From positions 1-64,000 of the forward strand of contig JABHUE010000124.1 in assembly GCA_018672825.1 (NCBI GenBank): 64,000 nt of DNA, in the 5' to 3' direction. Below the pieces are notes generated by a model. The model ran no database searches. It worked only from the letters and a program-made list of their open reading frames with translations, and was not told the DNA's origin. Made by a program: the position numbers and the translations under genes. This document shows positions 57,501-64,000 of this stretch, in pieces. Source of the DNA: Pseudomonadota bacterium (GTDB lineage Bacteria > Pseudomonadota > Gammaproteobacteria > Arenicellales > UBA868). Numbering within the stretch: position 1 is the stretch's first letter; every line of letters starts with the position of its first letter.

Positions 57501-59273
57501 GCAATGACAACTGCGGACTTTCCGCACGTCAACTTAACCTGGACAGATCTTCGCTCGCTTGACTCTAAATTTGCGCCACAGCAGATGACCGCTGCTTACC
57601 CCATGTCAGTCACGCAGCAAAGCATGCTCATACAAAGTCAACGCGCGCCAAGAGCGGGCGGATATGTCGTTCAATTTGCATGCAATCTCAATGGCAACCT
57701 AAATGTTAAAAATTTCAAGTTAGCGTGGCAGCATACTGTTAATTGTTATGAATCACTCCGTTCGGCGCCGTATACCACTCAGAACGATGCTCTGATACTT
57801 GCGATATTGAAGGACGTAGCCGTTGCATGGACAGAATTAGACTGGATCGCATTATCAACTATGGATCAATCAAGCAAGTGGTCCTTGCTTTTAACTGACG
57901 ATCGACGGGCTGGCTTTAATGAAACCGACTATCCATTAATGCGTTGCATGCTTATTCAAATCGAGAATCAGCAGTGGAGACTCCTTTGGACTCAACATCA
58001 CATCGTCAGTGATGGCTGGTCTCTACCGATCATCCTGACTAGCGTCTTTGAGACATATGAACGACTTCAGACTCAGACCCCTCTACCTTTAAGAAAAAAA
58101 GCCCCTTCTTATGGTGCCTATTTAGATTGGAAAAATCAGCAAAACCCAAAGCGATCAACTGCCTTTTGGTCGAATTATCTGAGCGAGATTACCCAACCAT
58201 CACACATCGGACACTTCTTAAATCCGGATAAAGAAGAAACTTTTCTATCAACCCAATTATCCCTTTCGCCATCGACAGGTTACAGCCTGCGCGAGTTTGC
58301 AAAATCTCAAAAAACCACTTTAAGCGCCTTAATTGAAATCTCAGTAGGAGTGCTTATTGGGAATTGGACGCTCAAACAAAAAAGTATTTTTGGAACGACA
58401 GTTTCTGGGCGGCCACCCGAAGTGAATGCTATTGAAGACATGGTTGGAATGTTTATTAATACCGTACCGGTCTGTATTGACTGGAATGACCAGACCACAA
58501 TCGAGGTCCTTTTACGAGGTCATCAAGAGAATCAAATCGCACGCTTAGGACATGAACATATTTCACTCTCGGAAACAATCAATCTGTGCTCGCTGCCTCA
58601 ACGCGTTCAACCGTTCGACTGCCTGTGCGTTTTTGAAAATTATCCCGTCAGCAATGCGCTAATCGATCAGAATGCAGCACTCGTGATGGATCAAATTGAA
58701 GTATTTGAACAAACCGATATTCCAGTAACACTCACCATCCAACCCAATACCTGCATAGAGCTTCACCTATCATCGTCTACACACTTTTTTGATAAAAATT
58801 GCGCTGAACTCTTCCTTAAATCCCTAAGCGCTCTTCTCGGTAGCTTAGCGAAAAATGAAAATCAATCGATTAACAACTGGTGCAAGAATACTCTGCCCGA
58901 ATTACAGACCAAGCTTCAAACCCTACGCCCCGGCCGACCCGATCTTAAGGCGCTAGTTGAATCGAATGCAGAAGCATCTGTTTTTGAAGAGCCACGTGGT
59001 GATACCGAAGCGACGATAGCCTCTCACTACTGTGACGTTTTGTCCATTGAATTGCCAAGTCGAAATGATGATTTTTTTGCGATCGGGGGTCATTCACTTT
59101 TGGCAGCGCGCTTGGCGAGTCGTCTGAGTAACGCCTTTGATGTCGAGGTATCGGTAGCAACGGTATTTGAGCGAAATACAATTTCGACCATGGCAATCTT
59201 TCTAGAAAGTCAACGGTGGGCGCTTCTTGATGATGCGGACGACTCGAACGATTTTGAAGAGATTGTGTTTTGA
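48588..59273 (+). CDS. Nonribosomal peptide synthetase, C-A-nMT-PCP / C-A-PCP-E / C-PCP
   Basis: A 3561-residue synthetase. Module 1: C (about 45-480, HHIIADGWS near 175), A (about 505-950; TSGSTGRPKG near 655), an embedded methyltransferase (about 985-1250; VLEIGCGTGL at 1022), end of A (PNGKIDR, 1389), PCP (LGGHSLL, 1446). Module 2: C (1510-1930; HHIITDEW near 1636, with Glu where Gly is usual), A (1960-2440), PCP (LGGDSIL, 2488), and epimerase (2545-2985; HHMAVDGVSW near 2669). Module 3: C (3000-3440; HHIVSDGWS near 3137) and PCP (IGGHSLL near 3500) with no A domain. The pocket of A1, read by eye, is D-I-L-Q-L-G-L-I, a glycine code, so module 1 likely loads N-methylglycine. A2 reads D-V-G-V-I-G-E-V, unassigned. 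The acidic C-terminus (NDFEEIVF) looks like a docking tail. Confidence 0.93.
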   Translation: MENLAARLAALSPEKRALLSKALAAKKDGHKNVNERPLPRQDLNAPVRLTFAQQRLWFLDQLEAGGATYNMPIAVEMIGPLNVDLLQQTLQHTIDRHEILRVWISDENGKPRQSLRESLVAELQFSDLSNDGREVIDEITRDEASKSFCLANDPLIRFKLLKASETRHILLVTIHHIIADGWSIGKVLLRDFIEIYGALVNNRSPVLPVLPIQYLDFAKWQETILQGSKRLSLENYWKKKLVGLPPLLELPTDRPRPVTQTHNGAVHHFSFTKEELTSIKALANSQRATLFMVLLSSFALVLSRMARQTDFAIGTPTAGRDYPGTGDLIGLFVNSLVMRVKIDPSLSVSQLIQQVRNTCLEGYQHQDMPFEYLVDQLRPERSASFSPLFQTMLILQNQNTDRENLSAGGVSMASLPVDSATAMFDLTLKLEEQAGALWGEIEFNTDLFDPQTAELIGQYVKSALEFMSENPARSIDDSSLIRSTNKETFSRRLVSSNWSTPSSTLLENFSIQTQNFPEKIAVRTSASHYDYHQLLKRCNQIATDLLTRGIPPETHIGICMQRTPDLLAALLGVLRAGCAYVPIDPTYPQDRITSIIDQGVLSLVLTDQSSEERMALSTTPILVIDHKFQSESSNPNPQITFPSIHPDQLAYIIFTSGSTGRPKGVQITHRALNNFLNAMSKEADLLSTDHLAAVTTISFDIAALELYLPLMSGATIELVDRETASDGFALLERLKSCSATIMQATPATWRMLLATGCEKLSIGKALCGGEALDAELAKDMTDAGLSVVNLYGPTETTIWSSTRHLNSEVKGLYADLGNPINSTSFCILDDNLNPCGMGVPGELYIGGAGVGRGYIGQPALTADRFLPDLDSTRPGARMYKTGDLAVLRHDDRLDYLGRADFQVKIRGYRIELGELESVLKSHNAIHNAVSVVRDSPSGKQLIAYVEPESNWHELLQESVAPKSDQWLNVWDESYRQLNTNVGEDDFSGWLSSVTGEPMAHDQMKSWADVTAARILDYAPSNVLEIGCGTGLIASRIIDSVSHYSGIDFSQEAIQKTTHCLSQRGHSHFTLAQSSADHIPEMNLSAIDMLIINSVAQYFPSFDYLLKVIGQLMPILAPNAVIFLGDLRHFDFLDHINSRILLATEEGQTTVEIFNRKLQRALEGEQELLISPNAFAEETFGSSRLFAIELLMKPNGLDRELQDFRYDLAIHLDADQDFCAWANSLPRITPPLYGDISSLENGLLTHPSGFLINGLENSRLSGTQNFLQNLKDSDDSTPIADILNDLPIDQMSEDSLEKYLTWAEKNRVQIRIRWDDTNTGSLEALVAPSTSRQLPHGFYLLNPKPKRKLVNQPRSASSDITLKRELEDGLQANLPEYMIPSALVVLDKIPLTPNGKIDRNALPDPELSLSRVAFVEPATPLEISIAQIWKDLLGVSSISATDHFFRLGGHSLLAVQVIARIREKTGLNVELQSIFDSPVLRDFAIKLGDISRNINFLPELKPYSASKRNAAPLTEQQRQLWFLDQLHGAQPTYQVSSTVEIIGPLDHEALRQSLELIVSRHDALRSNFQQIPTGVVRVTQELPILDWQCYDLINESDLAQQIKKALTETFDLAHSPLLRCHLLTVTAERTVLVLTAHHIITDEWSIGIIQNELAHYYPIFRSGQHPTPDPLPITYRDYALWRESCKLSDAYKESEAFWQDLLKISPSSLDLVTDFPRPAKQSDTGAILSGKITNSLRQRLKRLTSKTSTTLFMALISAWAVVLSRRSGQKELVIGVPVSDRSHSGLEALIGFFVNTIPLRIDLTGQPTMEELLDRVRTSSLDALRHQAVSFERIVELVNPERSLSQTPIYQSVFVLQNAPKAPLGFGDLSLTVLESDPGVSKFDITLSVEEQDDSIECLIEYRTDLFRRETVEQMLNEFDLVLDVMTRSIEQPVDNIPWVSEQNETQLLERYQSDKTAQLDIDVLSKWKSQVEKNSDRPCVQHGSQQLSFSQIDHWADQLCVKLADTGLKPGDVVGVYAEPTPLMVTAIVSALKMGCAFLPLLPDTPRNRRQRMLSTANCKVVIDCEGNFEQAGIVCVKPATLSSEAPSLAQYPHFSNELPAYIMFTSGSTGEPKPVVVNRGNLAAFVSARENFYPDPPKEHLLLQPFNFDVAIGNLFWTLCLGGCVHLKPRSLTRDPFLLLDAIEREKITHLVLLPLLYEPLLSIATSDQFASLTCVILGGEQMPSDLPERHYAVNPNATIYNEYGPTETTVMCAAHPAIDPSAFGRHPIGNGIGKSHLYILDEQLNLMPPGITGELYIGGPQVSNGYLNRPRETARMFLPDPFSKKAGARVYRSGDLARLRHDGMIELLGRQDDQVKIRGNRIELGEVVHAIRKLSGVEEAAIKIDRSGTNSRLIAYITLKESEELSDVDVIRQLEREIPSYMVPSGVMVLQSLPRLPNGKIDEHALPDPVFSSQDQCLPESTQEQKMLEIWQQVLSLDEIGCEDNFFELGGDSILSIQIVSKSRQSGLEISASDLFQHQTIRGLCEQVRTPETNSLEEPEEPIKFSLTPIQRWFIERNATAPHHFNQSLLLEISKSITQSDVQSALKGLAARHPMLRMRLAVDSPGHALSYAEEEPTFDLIEIQNDSEISTRLDKLQSTLNLITGPIWRVCRFKTNDEYDRLFILIHHMAVDGVSWRILLNDLENLLRTPDFFGTQRPVGFGHWSQHLHDYRVPDQHINYWASVPPAVSLPSKSATAVNMWGQEEVYAQALDSAITESLIGVTPSKLGVSTLDLLLTALHYAVAKWTQKSDVGLTIESHGRNLDHFDVDLTETVGWFTVLYPLILKADPDLPLSDRLRRHRDTLQRVPNKGLDFGVLRYLSDDSSIKAALQISEHQAISFNYLGQFNADSNNDLIIGEAKESVGKEIALLGERTHQIDINCYVSKGVFHFFWTYCPALQTEETIALLANTMASELQLLNEIAQNSEGFNAMTTADFPHVNLTWTDLRSLDSKFAPQQMTAAYPMSVTQQSMLIQSQRAPRAGGYVVQFACNLNGNLNVKNFKLAWQHTVNCYESLRSAPYTTQNDALILAILKDVAVAWTELDWIALSTMDQSSKWSLLLTDDRRAGFNETDYPLMRCMLIQIENQQWRLLWTQHHIVSDGWSLPIILTSVFETYERLQTQTPLPLRKKAPSYGAYLDWKNQQNPKRSTAFWSNYLSEITQPSHIGHFLNPDKEETFLSTQLSLSPSTGYSLREFAKSQKTTLSALIEISVGVLIGNWTLKQKSIFGTTVSGRPPEVNAIEDMVGMFINTVPVCIDWNDQTTIEVLLRGHQENQIARLGHEHISLSETINLCSLPQRVQPFDCLCVFENYPVSNALIDQNAALVMDQIEVFEQTDIPVTLTIQPNTCIELHLSSSTHFFDKNCAELFLKSLSALLGSLAKNENQSINNWCKNTLPELQTKLQTLRPGRPDLKALVESNAEASVFEEPRGDTEATIASHYCDVLSIELPSRNDDFFAIGGHSLLAARLASRLSNAFDVEVSVATVFERNTISTMAIFLESQRWALLDDADDSNDFEEIVF

Positions 59274-62200
59274 AAGATCTTGATACCCTTATTTCAGCAC
59301 TCCAAGAGGCTGGCATTTCCATCCGTGTGGATGACGCGGGCAATCTCGTCGTGAAAGCGCCTCCAGGGGCAATGACCGCTCACTTATCTTCTGAAATCAA
59401 ATCAAATAAAACCCGACTTCTAGACTTCCTGAGTGCCGCTGAATCATCACGAAAGCGTCAACGTAATCGAATTGATAAAAAGACAGAGGCGGATCGTAGC
59501 CAGTTATCTGATGCACAAAAAAGACTATGGTTCCTCCACTTATTGGATAACACTTCAACTGCGTACAACATGCCTCTGGCGGTTCAGATTGTCGGTGATA
59601 TCGAGTTTGATCGACTTGAGAAAGCGCTCCAAGACATTGCCTACCGGCATGAAAGTTTGCGAACCCGATTCGAAGGGCACGGGGGTGCCGTTCAGGCCAT
59701 CGTTGACTCCACTCCTCAACTCAAACTTGAACTTCTTGCGAACTCCAAGTTACCTCAAGACATTAACGAGCAGATCCGCCATTCAACCCAAAAAGCAACC
59801 GAGCATCATTTTCAACTCGCCGAGGAGCATGGAATAAAAGCGTGGCTAAAACCACTCAACGATGGCAGCCATTTATTAATGGTGACACTTCACCATATCG
59901 TAGCCGATGGCTGGTCTTTGGCAAATTTAATTTCAGAATTTTCCCGACGGTATGAAGATCCCAACGCAACAATCCCGGATTTGCCCATTCAATATGCAGA
60001 CTATGTCGGATGGCTACAAAGTAATCATTCAGCGATTGAGCGAAACCTCGATTGGTGGAAGAGCACAATGGTGGGTGCACCCGAAAAGACGTCACTCGCA
60101 TACGACCGTGCTCGCCCATCAGTTGCTACTTACGAGGGATCTGAGCTATTTGAAACGATTTCCAATGAAACAATCGGAGCGATAAAAAATCTGGCGCTTG
60201 AAACCGAAAGCACCCCTTATATTGTCCTACTATCTGCTTTCGCATTATTTATTCAGAAAGCGGCGAACACCGAGCAGGTCGATGAAATTGTACTGGGAAC
60301 GACAGTTGCCAATCGAGATTTACCTGAGCTCGAGCCCTTGATCGGACTGTTTATTAATATGTTGCCGCTCCGGTTAGCGCCATCGAAACCAGAGTCAGTC
60401 CTCGACTTAATCGCCCATGTCAAAGCTGTCTTCCTCAGTGCACACGAACATCGAGATGTGGCGTTTGAACAGATTGTTGAAACAATCAATCCCCCGAGAG
60501 CGTTGAATCACTCTCCTCTTTTTCAAATTACATTTGACGTGCAAAATCAGCCAGCCGCTGATTTGACTCTTGGGTCCAACGTCCTCCACCCTATTACCCC
60601 GACAATCAAAAATTCCAAGTTTGACTTATCGGTGACCGTTGAGATCTCTGAATATAGTCCGACTGTCCAGTGGGTTTGGAATACTTCAATTTTTGACAAA
60701 CGAACTATTGAAAACTGGGCAAAAAACTTTAATCACTTTGTAGATCAATTTGCGCAGGCAGCAATACAGCCGCTTAATCAAATTGGCAGTTTGGCACCTC
60801 AATTGGAACTCGCATGGATCAATACTCAGAAAAATAACCTTACATCAAAAGACTTGCCTAATTGGATTGCGATGTTTGAAAAAAACGTTGCAAATCGTGG
60901 TAACGCGATTGCTGTTAAGGACGAAGTCCAGGCCTTTTCATACGTGGAACTCAGAGACCGAGCGCAGCAGATCGCCCGCGAACTAATCGAGTCAGGGGTC
61001 GAGCCAGGAGATCGGGTTATTGTCCTAAAGCACCGGGACGTGGATTTGGTGGCCTGCTTAATGGCGACCCACTACGCGGGTGCGACCTACATACCGCTTG
61101 ACCCCTACTACCCCGAAGAAAGACTTACCTGGGTCGTTGAAGACTCAGATCCCAGAGTCATCCTAACCGAACGTAATCTGGCATCTCAGCCTTCAATTTC
61201 GACGCGACAAGTCTTAGTCCTTGAAGATATCTCGGAGCGACCACTCGCCCACTTTTTGCCTGGTCCAAACAAGGCTCAATCGGCATATATCATCTTTACC
61301 TCTGGTTCGACTGGTCGTCCAAAAGGCGTTTCAATTGGGCACCTTGCCCTGACTAATTTTCTTTGCAGTATGACTCGAGAGCCCCAGCTTGACCAACACG
61401 ATAATCTACTTGCAGTGACTACAATTTCGTTCGATATTGCTGTGCTCGAGCTTTTTTTACCCCTTATTGTTGGCGGCACCACAACGATTGCGAGTCGCCT
61501 CAGCGCAATCGATGGGCGAGCTTTAATTAATCTGGTCGATAAAGAACAAATTACCTGCATTCAAGCGACTCCTAGCACTTGGAGATTGATGCTCGACGCT
61601 GGCTGGAGTTCAGCAAAAAACTTTAAAGCGTTGTGTGGCGGCGAGGCATTACCGAGTGGATTAGCTGGGGAGATCATATCAACGGGCGCCACTCTTTGGA
61701 ACATGTACGGCCCAACAGAGACTACGATATGGTCCGCAGTGAAAAAAGTAACAGTAGAAACATCAGCTTCGGCGTCAGGCAATGAATCTCTAGGGATCGG
61801 CATCGATAACACCCTTCTCTATGTGCTCGACACGTCCTTCAATCTCGTGGGCACCGGATGCATCGGCGAATTGTGGATTGGTGGCATCGGACTGGCTCAA
61901 GGTTATTGGCAACAACCATTACAGACGGCCGAACGATATCGACCTGATCCGTTTTCTGATGAACCGGGCTCTCGAATGTACGGCACGGGCGATTTAGTGC
62001 GAATCAGGCCAGATCAACATCTTGATTTTCTGGGTCGAATTGACAATCAAGTTAAGCTTCGCGGTTTCAGAATCGAACTTGGCGACATTGAGTCAGCGTT
62101 ATTGCAGCACCCCCAAGTCATCGCCGCCGCAGTCACTGCGGAAGGAAGCACACCAGAGAGTCAACAGTTGATCGCTTATGTGCAGAGTGAGGTTGGCGAA

Positions 62201-64000
62201 GAAAGCATTAGGTCAATATTGCGTGAGCGCTTACCTGGCTACATGCTCCCCTCGATAATCATCAGTGTTCCCAAATTTCCCCTGACGCCAAACGGAAAAA
62301 TTGATCGCCGTGCGTTATCAGCTTTTAAAAAAGCCTTACCTAAACCGGTACGGTCTCGCCCCCCAAAAACGCAAGTGCAGCGACTGCTCACTGAAATTTG
62401 GGGGGAGTTTCTCGAATTAGAAAGTGTAGATATTGCAACCAACGTATTTGAACTTGGCGCGCATTCATTGATGCTGAGCCAGGTCCAGCAACGATTAGCT
62501 GAAACCTTAGAAAAACCCATCGCACTCATTGATCTGTTCCGCTATCCCACTATTCAAGCGCTAAGCGACTTTCTGGATCAGCAACCAAAAAGAATATCTT
62601 CCCGCTCTCTGATTACCAAAGCCGCCTCATCAGAAATTGCGATTATTGGCGCCGCTGCAATACTGCCCGGTGCGCCAAATATAGATGCGTTTTGGGATCT
62701 ACTCAAAAAAGGTGACAGCGGCATCCAGCAATTCACGATCGAGCAACTCCGAGACGCAGGTCTAGAAGACACGCTGATCACAAATCCCGCTTTTGTTCCA
62801 GCGCATGGCGCCATTAGTGATATTGAATTTTTTGACGCAGGATATTTTGGAATTTCTCCATCCGAAGCCCGACTCATCGATCCGCAGCAACGACTTTTTA
62901 TGCAAAACGCGGTTCATGCGCTTGAAAACGCGGGATATGCGCGTTTTGACAAAGCTCAAAATATCGGGGTCTTTGCCGGCAGCGGTCAGAACGATTACCT
63001 CATTAACAATGTGTTGCCATTTCTAGATTCAAGCGGGTCAGCTGATTCCTATGATGCGATCATTGCCTCCGAGAAAGACTTTCTCACAACTCGACTTTCT
63101 TATCTGCTTAACCTGACCGGTCCAAGCCTGAATATCCAGACGGCCTGTTCAACGGGTTTAGTGGCTGTCCACGCAGCTTGCCAAGCGCTTCGCTCTGGTG
63201 AGTGCGAAATAGCGCTTTCAGGCGCCGTGGCGTTACGGATACCTCAAATAAATGGGCATCTTTATCAGGAAAATATGATCGTTTCGCCCGACGGAAATTG
63301 TCGACCATTCGATCAGCAAGCGAATGGAACCGTTTGGGGTAGCGGTGTCGTCGCTTTTGTACTGAAGCCGCTTGAGCAGGCCATCGCTGACTGCGACCGA
63401 ATTATGTCGGTGATAAGAGGTAGCGCAATTAACAATGATGGTGCCACAAAAGTAGGATTTACAGCACCAAGCGTTGAAGGGCAAACCCGGGTCATTCGAT
63501 CAGCGCTTGCAGACGCGTCTGTTAATCCATCTGACATTCAATACATCGAAACCCACGGGACCGCCACCGCGTTGGGAGATATGATTGAGTTCGAGGCGTT
63601 GAAAGATATTTGGCATAACCAAAATTCGACATGCTTTCTTGGGGCCGTAAAATCACAGATTGGACATCTTAATTCTGCGGCCGGAGCTGCAGGACTTCTC
63701 AAAGTCGTACTAGCGCTAAAACATCAAAACATACCGCCTTCCCCTTATTTTCAATCCCCTCAAGAAAAGCTTGATTGCTTTAACGATCATTTCAAGATCT
63801 CAACTCTTCTAACTCCCTGGCCTAACGATAAAGTCCGAAAAACAGCGAGCGTCAGTTCTTTTGGAATTGGAGGGACGAATGCCCATCTCGTACTAAGCGA
63901 TGGGCCTGAAACTAATACGGCACGCCCGGCCGATCTCTGTCCGCAGGTCTTAACGCTTTCGGCAAAATCTGAAACCGCACTTAACAGTCTCTGCCGAATA
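59270..64000 (+). CDS. Hybrid NRPS-PKS, 5' part: docking-C-A-PCP-KS (runs off the window)
   Basis: An uninterrupted frame of 1577 codons starts at TTG (59270) overlapping the NRPS stop as TTGA and leaves the window. Residues 1-50 (LDTLISALQEAGISIRVDDA and GNLVVKAPPGAMTAHL) match the TubC-type beta-hairpin docking domain. Then C (about 79-500; HHIVADGWS at 208), A (about 530-1010; TSGSTGRPKG near 676), PCP (LGAHSLM near 1062), and a ketosynthase (from 1123) with Cys1293 in TACSTG, His1429 in ETHGTAT and His1466 in KSQIGHLNS. The A pocket reads D-I-L-Q-L-G-M-I, again a glycine-type code. KS is complete; the acyltransferase and later parts lie outside. So a glycine unit is extended by a polyketide step. 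Confidence 0.93.
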   Translation, partial: MKDLDTLISALQEAGISIRVDDAGNLVVKAPPGAMTAHLSSEIKSNKTRLLDFLSAAESSRKRQRNRIDKKTEADRSQLSDAQKRLWFLHLLDNTSTAYNMPLAVQIVGDIEFDRLEKALQDIAYRHESLRTRFEGHGGAVQAIVDSTPQLKLELLANSKLPQDINEQIRHSTQKATEHHFQLAEEHGIKAWLKPLNDGSHLLMVTLHHIVADGWSLANLISEFSRRYEDPNATIPDLPIQYADYVGWLQSNHSAIERNLDWWKSTMVGAPEKTSLAYDRARPSVATYEGSELFETISNETIGAIKNLALETESTPYIVLLSAFALFIQKAANTEQVDEIVLGTTVANRDLPELEPLIGLFINMLPLRLAPSKPESVLDLIAHVKAVFLSAHEHRDVAFEQIVETINPPRALNHSPLFQITFDVQNQPAADLTLGSNVLHPITPTIKNSKFDLSVTVEISEYSPTVQWVWNTSIFDKRTIENWAKNFNHFVDQFAQAAIQPLNQIGSLAPQLELAWINTQKNNLTSKDLPNWIAMFEKNVANRGNAIAVKDEVQAFSYVELRDRAQQIARELIESGVEPGDRVIVLKHRDVDLVACLMATHYAGATYIPLDPYYPEERLTWVVEDSDPRVILTERNLASQPSISTRQVLVLEDISERPLAHFLPGPNKAQSAYIIFTSGSTGRPKGVSIGHLALTNFLCSMTREPQLDQHDNLLAVTTISFDIAVLELFLPLIVGGTTTIASRLSAIDGRALINLVDKEQITCIQATPSTWRLMLDAGWSSAKNFKALCGGEALPSGLAGEIISTGATLWNMYGPTETTIWSAVKKVTVETSASASGNESLGIGIDNTLLYVLDTSFNLVGTGCIGELWIGGIGLAQGYWQQPLQTAERYRPDPFSDEPGSRMYGTGDLVRIRPDQHLDFLGRIDNQVKLRGFRIELGDIESALLQHPQVIAAAVTAEGSTPESQQLIAYVQSEVGEESIRSILRERLPGYMLPSIIISVPKFPLTPNGKIDRRALSAFKKALPKPVRSRPPKTQVQRLLTEIWGEFLELESVDIATNVFELGAHSLMLSQVQQRLAETLEKPIALIDLFRYPTIQALSDFLDQQPKRISSRSLITKAASSEIAIIGAAAILPGAPNIDAFWDLLKKGDSGIQQFTIEQLRDAGLEDTLITNPAFVPAHGAISDIEFFDAGYFGISPSEARLIDPQQRLFMQNAVHALENAGYARFDKAQNIGVFAGSGQNDYLINNVLPFLDSSGSADSYDAIIASEKDFLTTRLSYLLNLTGPSLNIQTACSTGLVAVHAACQALRSGECEIALSGAVALRIPQINGHLYQENMIVSPDGNCRPFDQQANGTVWGSGVVAFVLKPLEQAIADCDRIMSVIRGSAINNDGATKVGFTAPSVEGQTRVIRSALADASVNPSDIQYIETHGTATALGDMIEFEALKDIWHNQNSTCFLGAVKSQIGHLNSAAGAAGLLKVVLALKHQNIPPSPYFQSPQEKLDCFNDHFKISTLLTPWPNDKVRKTASVSSFGIGGTNAHLVLSDGPETNTARPADLCPQVLTLSAKSETALNSLCRI

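Noticed and set aside
58860-59040. A hidden adenylation domain in NRPS module 3
   Set aside because: The space between C3 and the last PCP is about 50 residues and holds none of the adenylation motifs.
1-64000. tRNA, rRNA, CRISPR arrays, insertion sequences and prophage genes
   Set aside because: None was recognised: no transposase or integrase motifs, no spaced short repeats, no cloverleaf or rRNA-like stretch. Small RNAs could be missed by eye.

Overview
This window most likely comes from an uncultured marine-type gammaproteobacterium. The evidence is a LipA with the long gammaproteobacterial N-terminal arm, a YciB septation gene next to a BolA gene, a moderate GC content, and many genes for osmolyte, amino-acid and C1 catabolism (general amino-acid ABC transporter, four-subunit sarcosine oxidase, GlyA, a cupin resembling DMSP lyases). 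The lineage is inferred, not proven.

Layout. 1-6.4 kb: the 5' part of a secreted Ig-like/autotransporter-type protein, panB, then yciB-bolA followed by an ExbB/MotA-like proton-channel protein, a single-pass protein with an ExbD-like membrane Asp and an unusual periplasmic domain, and a small membrane protein; a convergent asparaginase follows. 6.5-12.3 kb: gcvH-lipA, then aapJQMP with a structured leader and two strong hairpins between aapJ and aapQ. 12.3-17.2 kb: HNH endonuclease, MFS transporter, SufE-like protein, an orphan double-ATPase ABC protein, and a DddQ-like cupin. 17.3-24.4 kb: a translationally coupled minus-strand operon for a tungsten/molybdenum aldehyde oxidoreductase (4x[4Fe-4S] ferredoxin, AOR, MoaD/ThiS-like carrier), two divergent flavoproteins, and a second, diverged AOR. 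24.4-33.5 kb: a long minus-strand run glyA-soxB-soxD-soxA-BKACE-soxG-aminotransferase-bioY-AOR2, which looks like one catabolic unit for N-methylated amines feeding glycine and C1-folate. 33.7-42.1 kb: a QueG-like Fe-S protein, then a plus-strand operon GDPD-ATPase-binding protein-permease-permease-SAM-fold protein. 42.1-46.2 kb: class I PHA synthase, acyl-CoA ligase, VOC protein.

46.8-64 kb is the most unusual region, a nonribosomal peptide/polyketide operon cut by the window end. It begins with an MbtH protein and then a 104-residue protein that looks like a nitrile-hydratase-like leader peptide (NHLP), a type of RiPP precursor with a GG site and a short C-terminal core. Next come an amidohydrolase, a 3561-residue NRPS (C-A-nMT-PCP / C-A-PCP-E / C-PCP) and the start of a hybrid NRPS-PKS (docking-C-A-PCP-KS...). 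The first and third adenylation domains carry glycine-type pocket residues. The first also holds an embedded N-methyltransferase, so the line is predicted to start with N-methylglycine (sarcosine). Module 3 has no adenylation domain. A ribosomal leader-type peptide sitting inside an MbtH-NRPS-PKS operon, next to a module with no visible substrate supply, is the best candidate here for an undescribed system.
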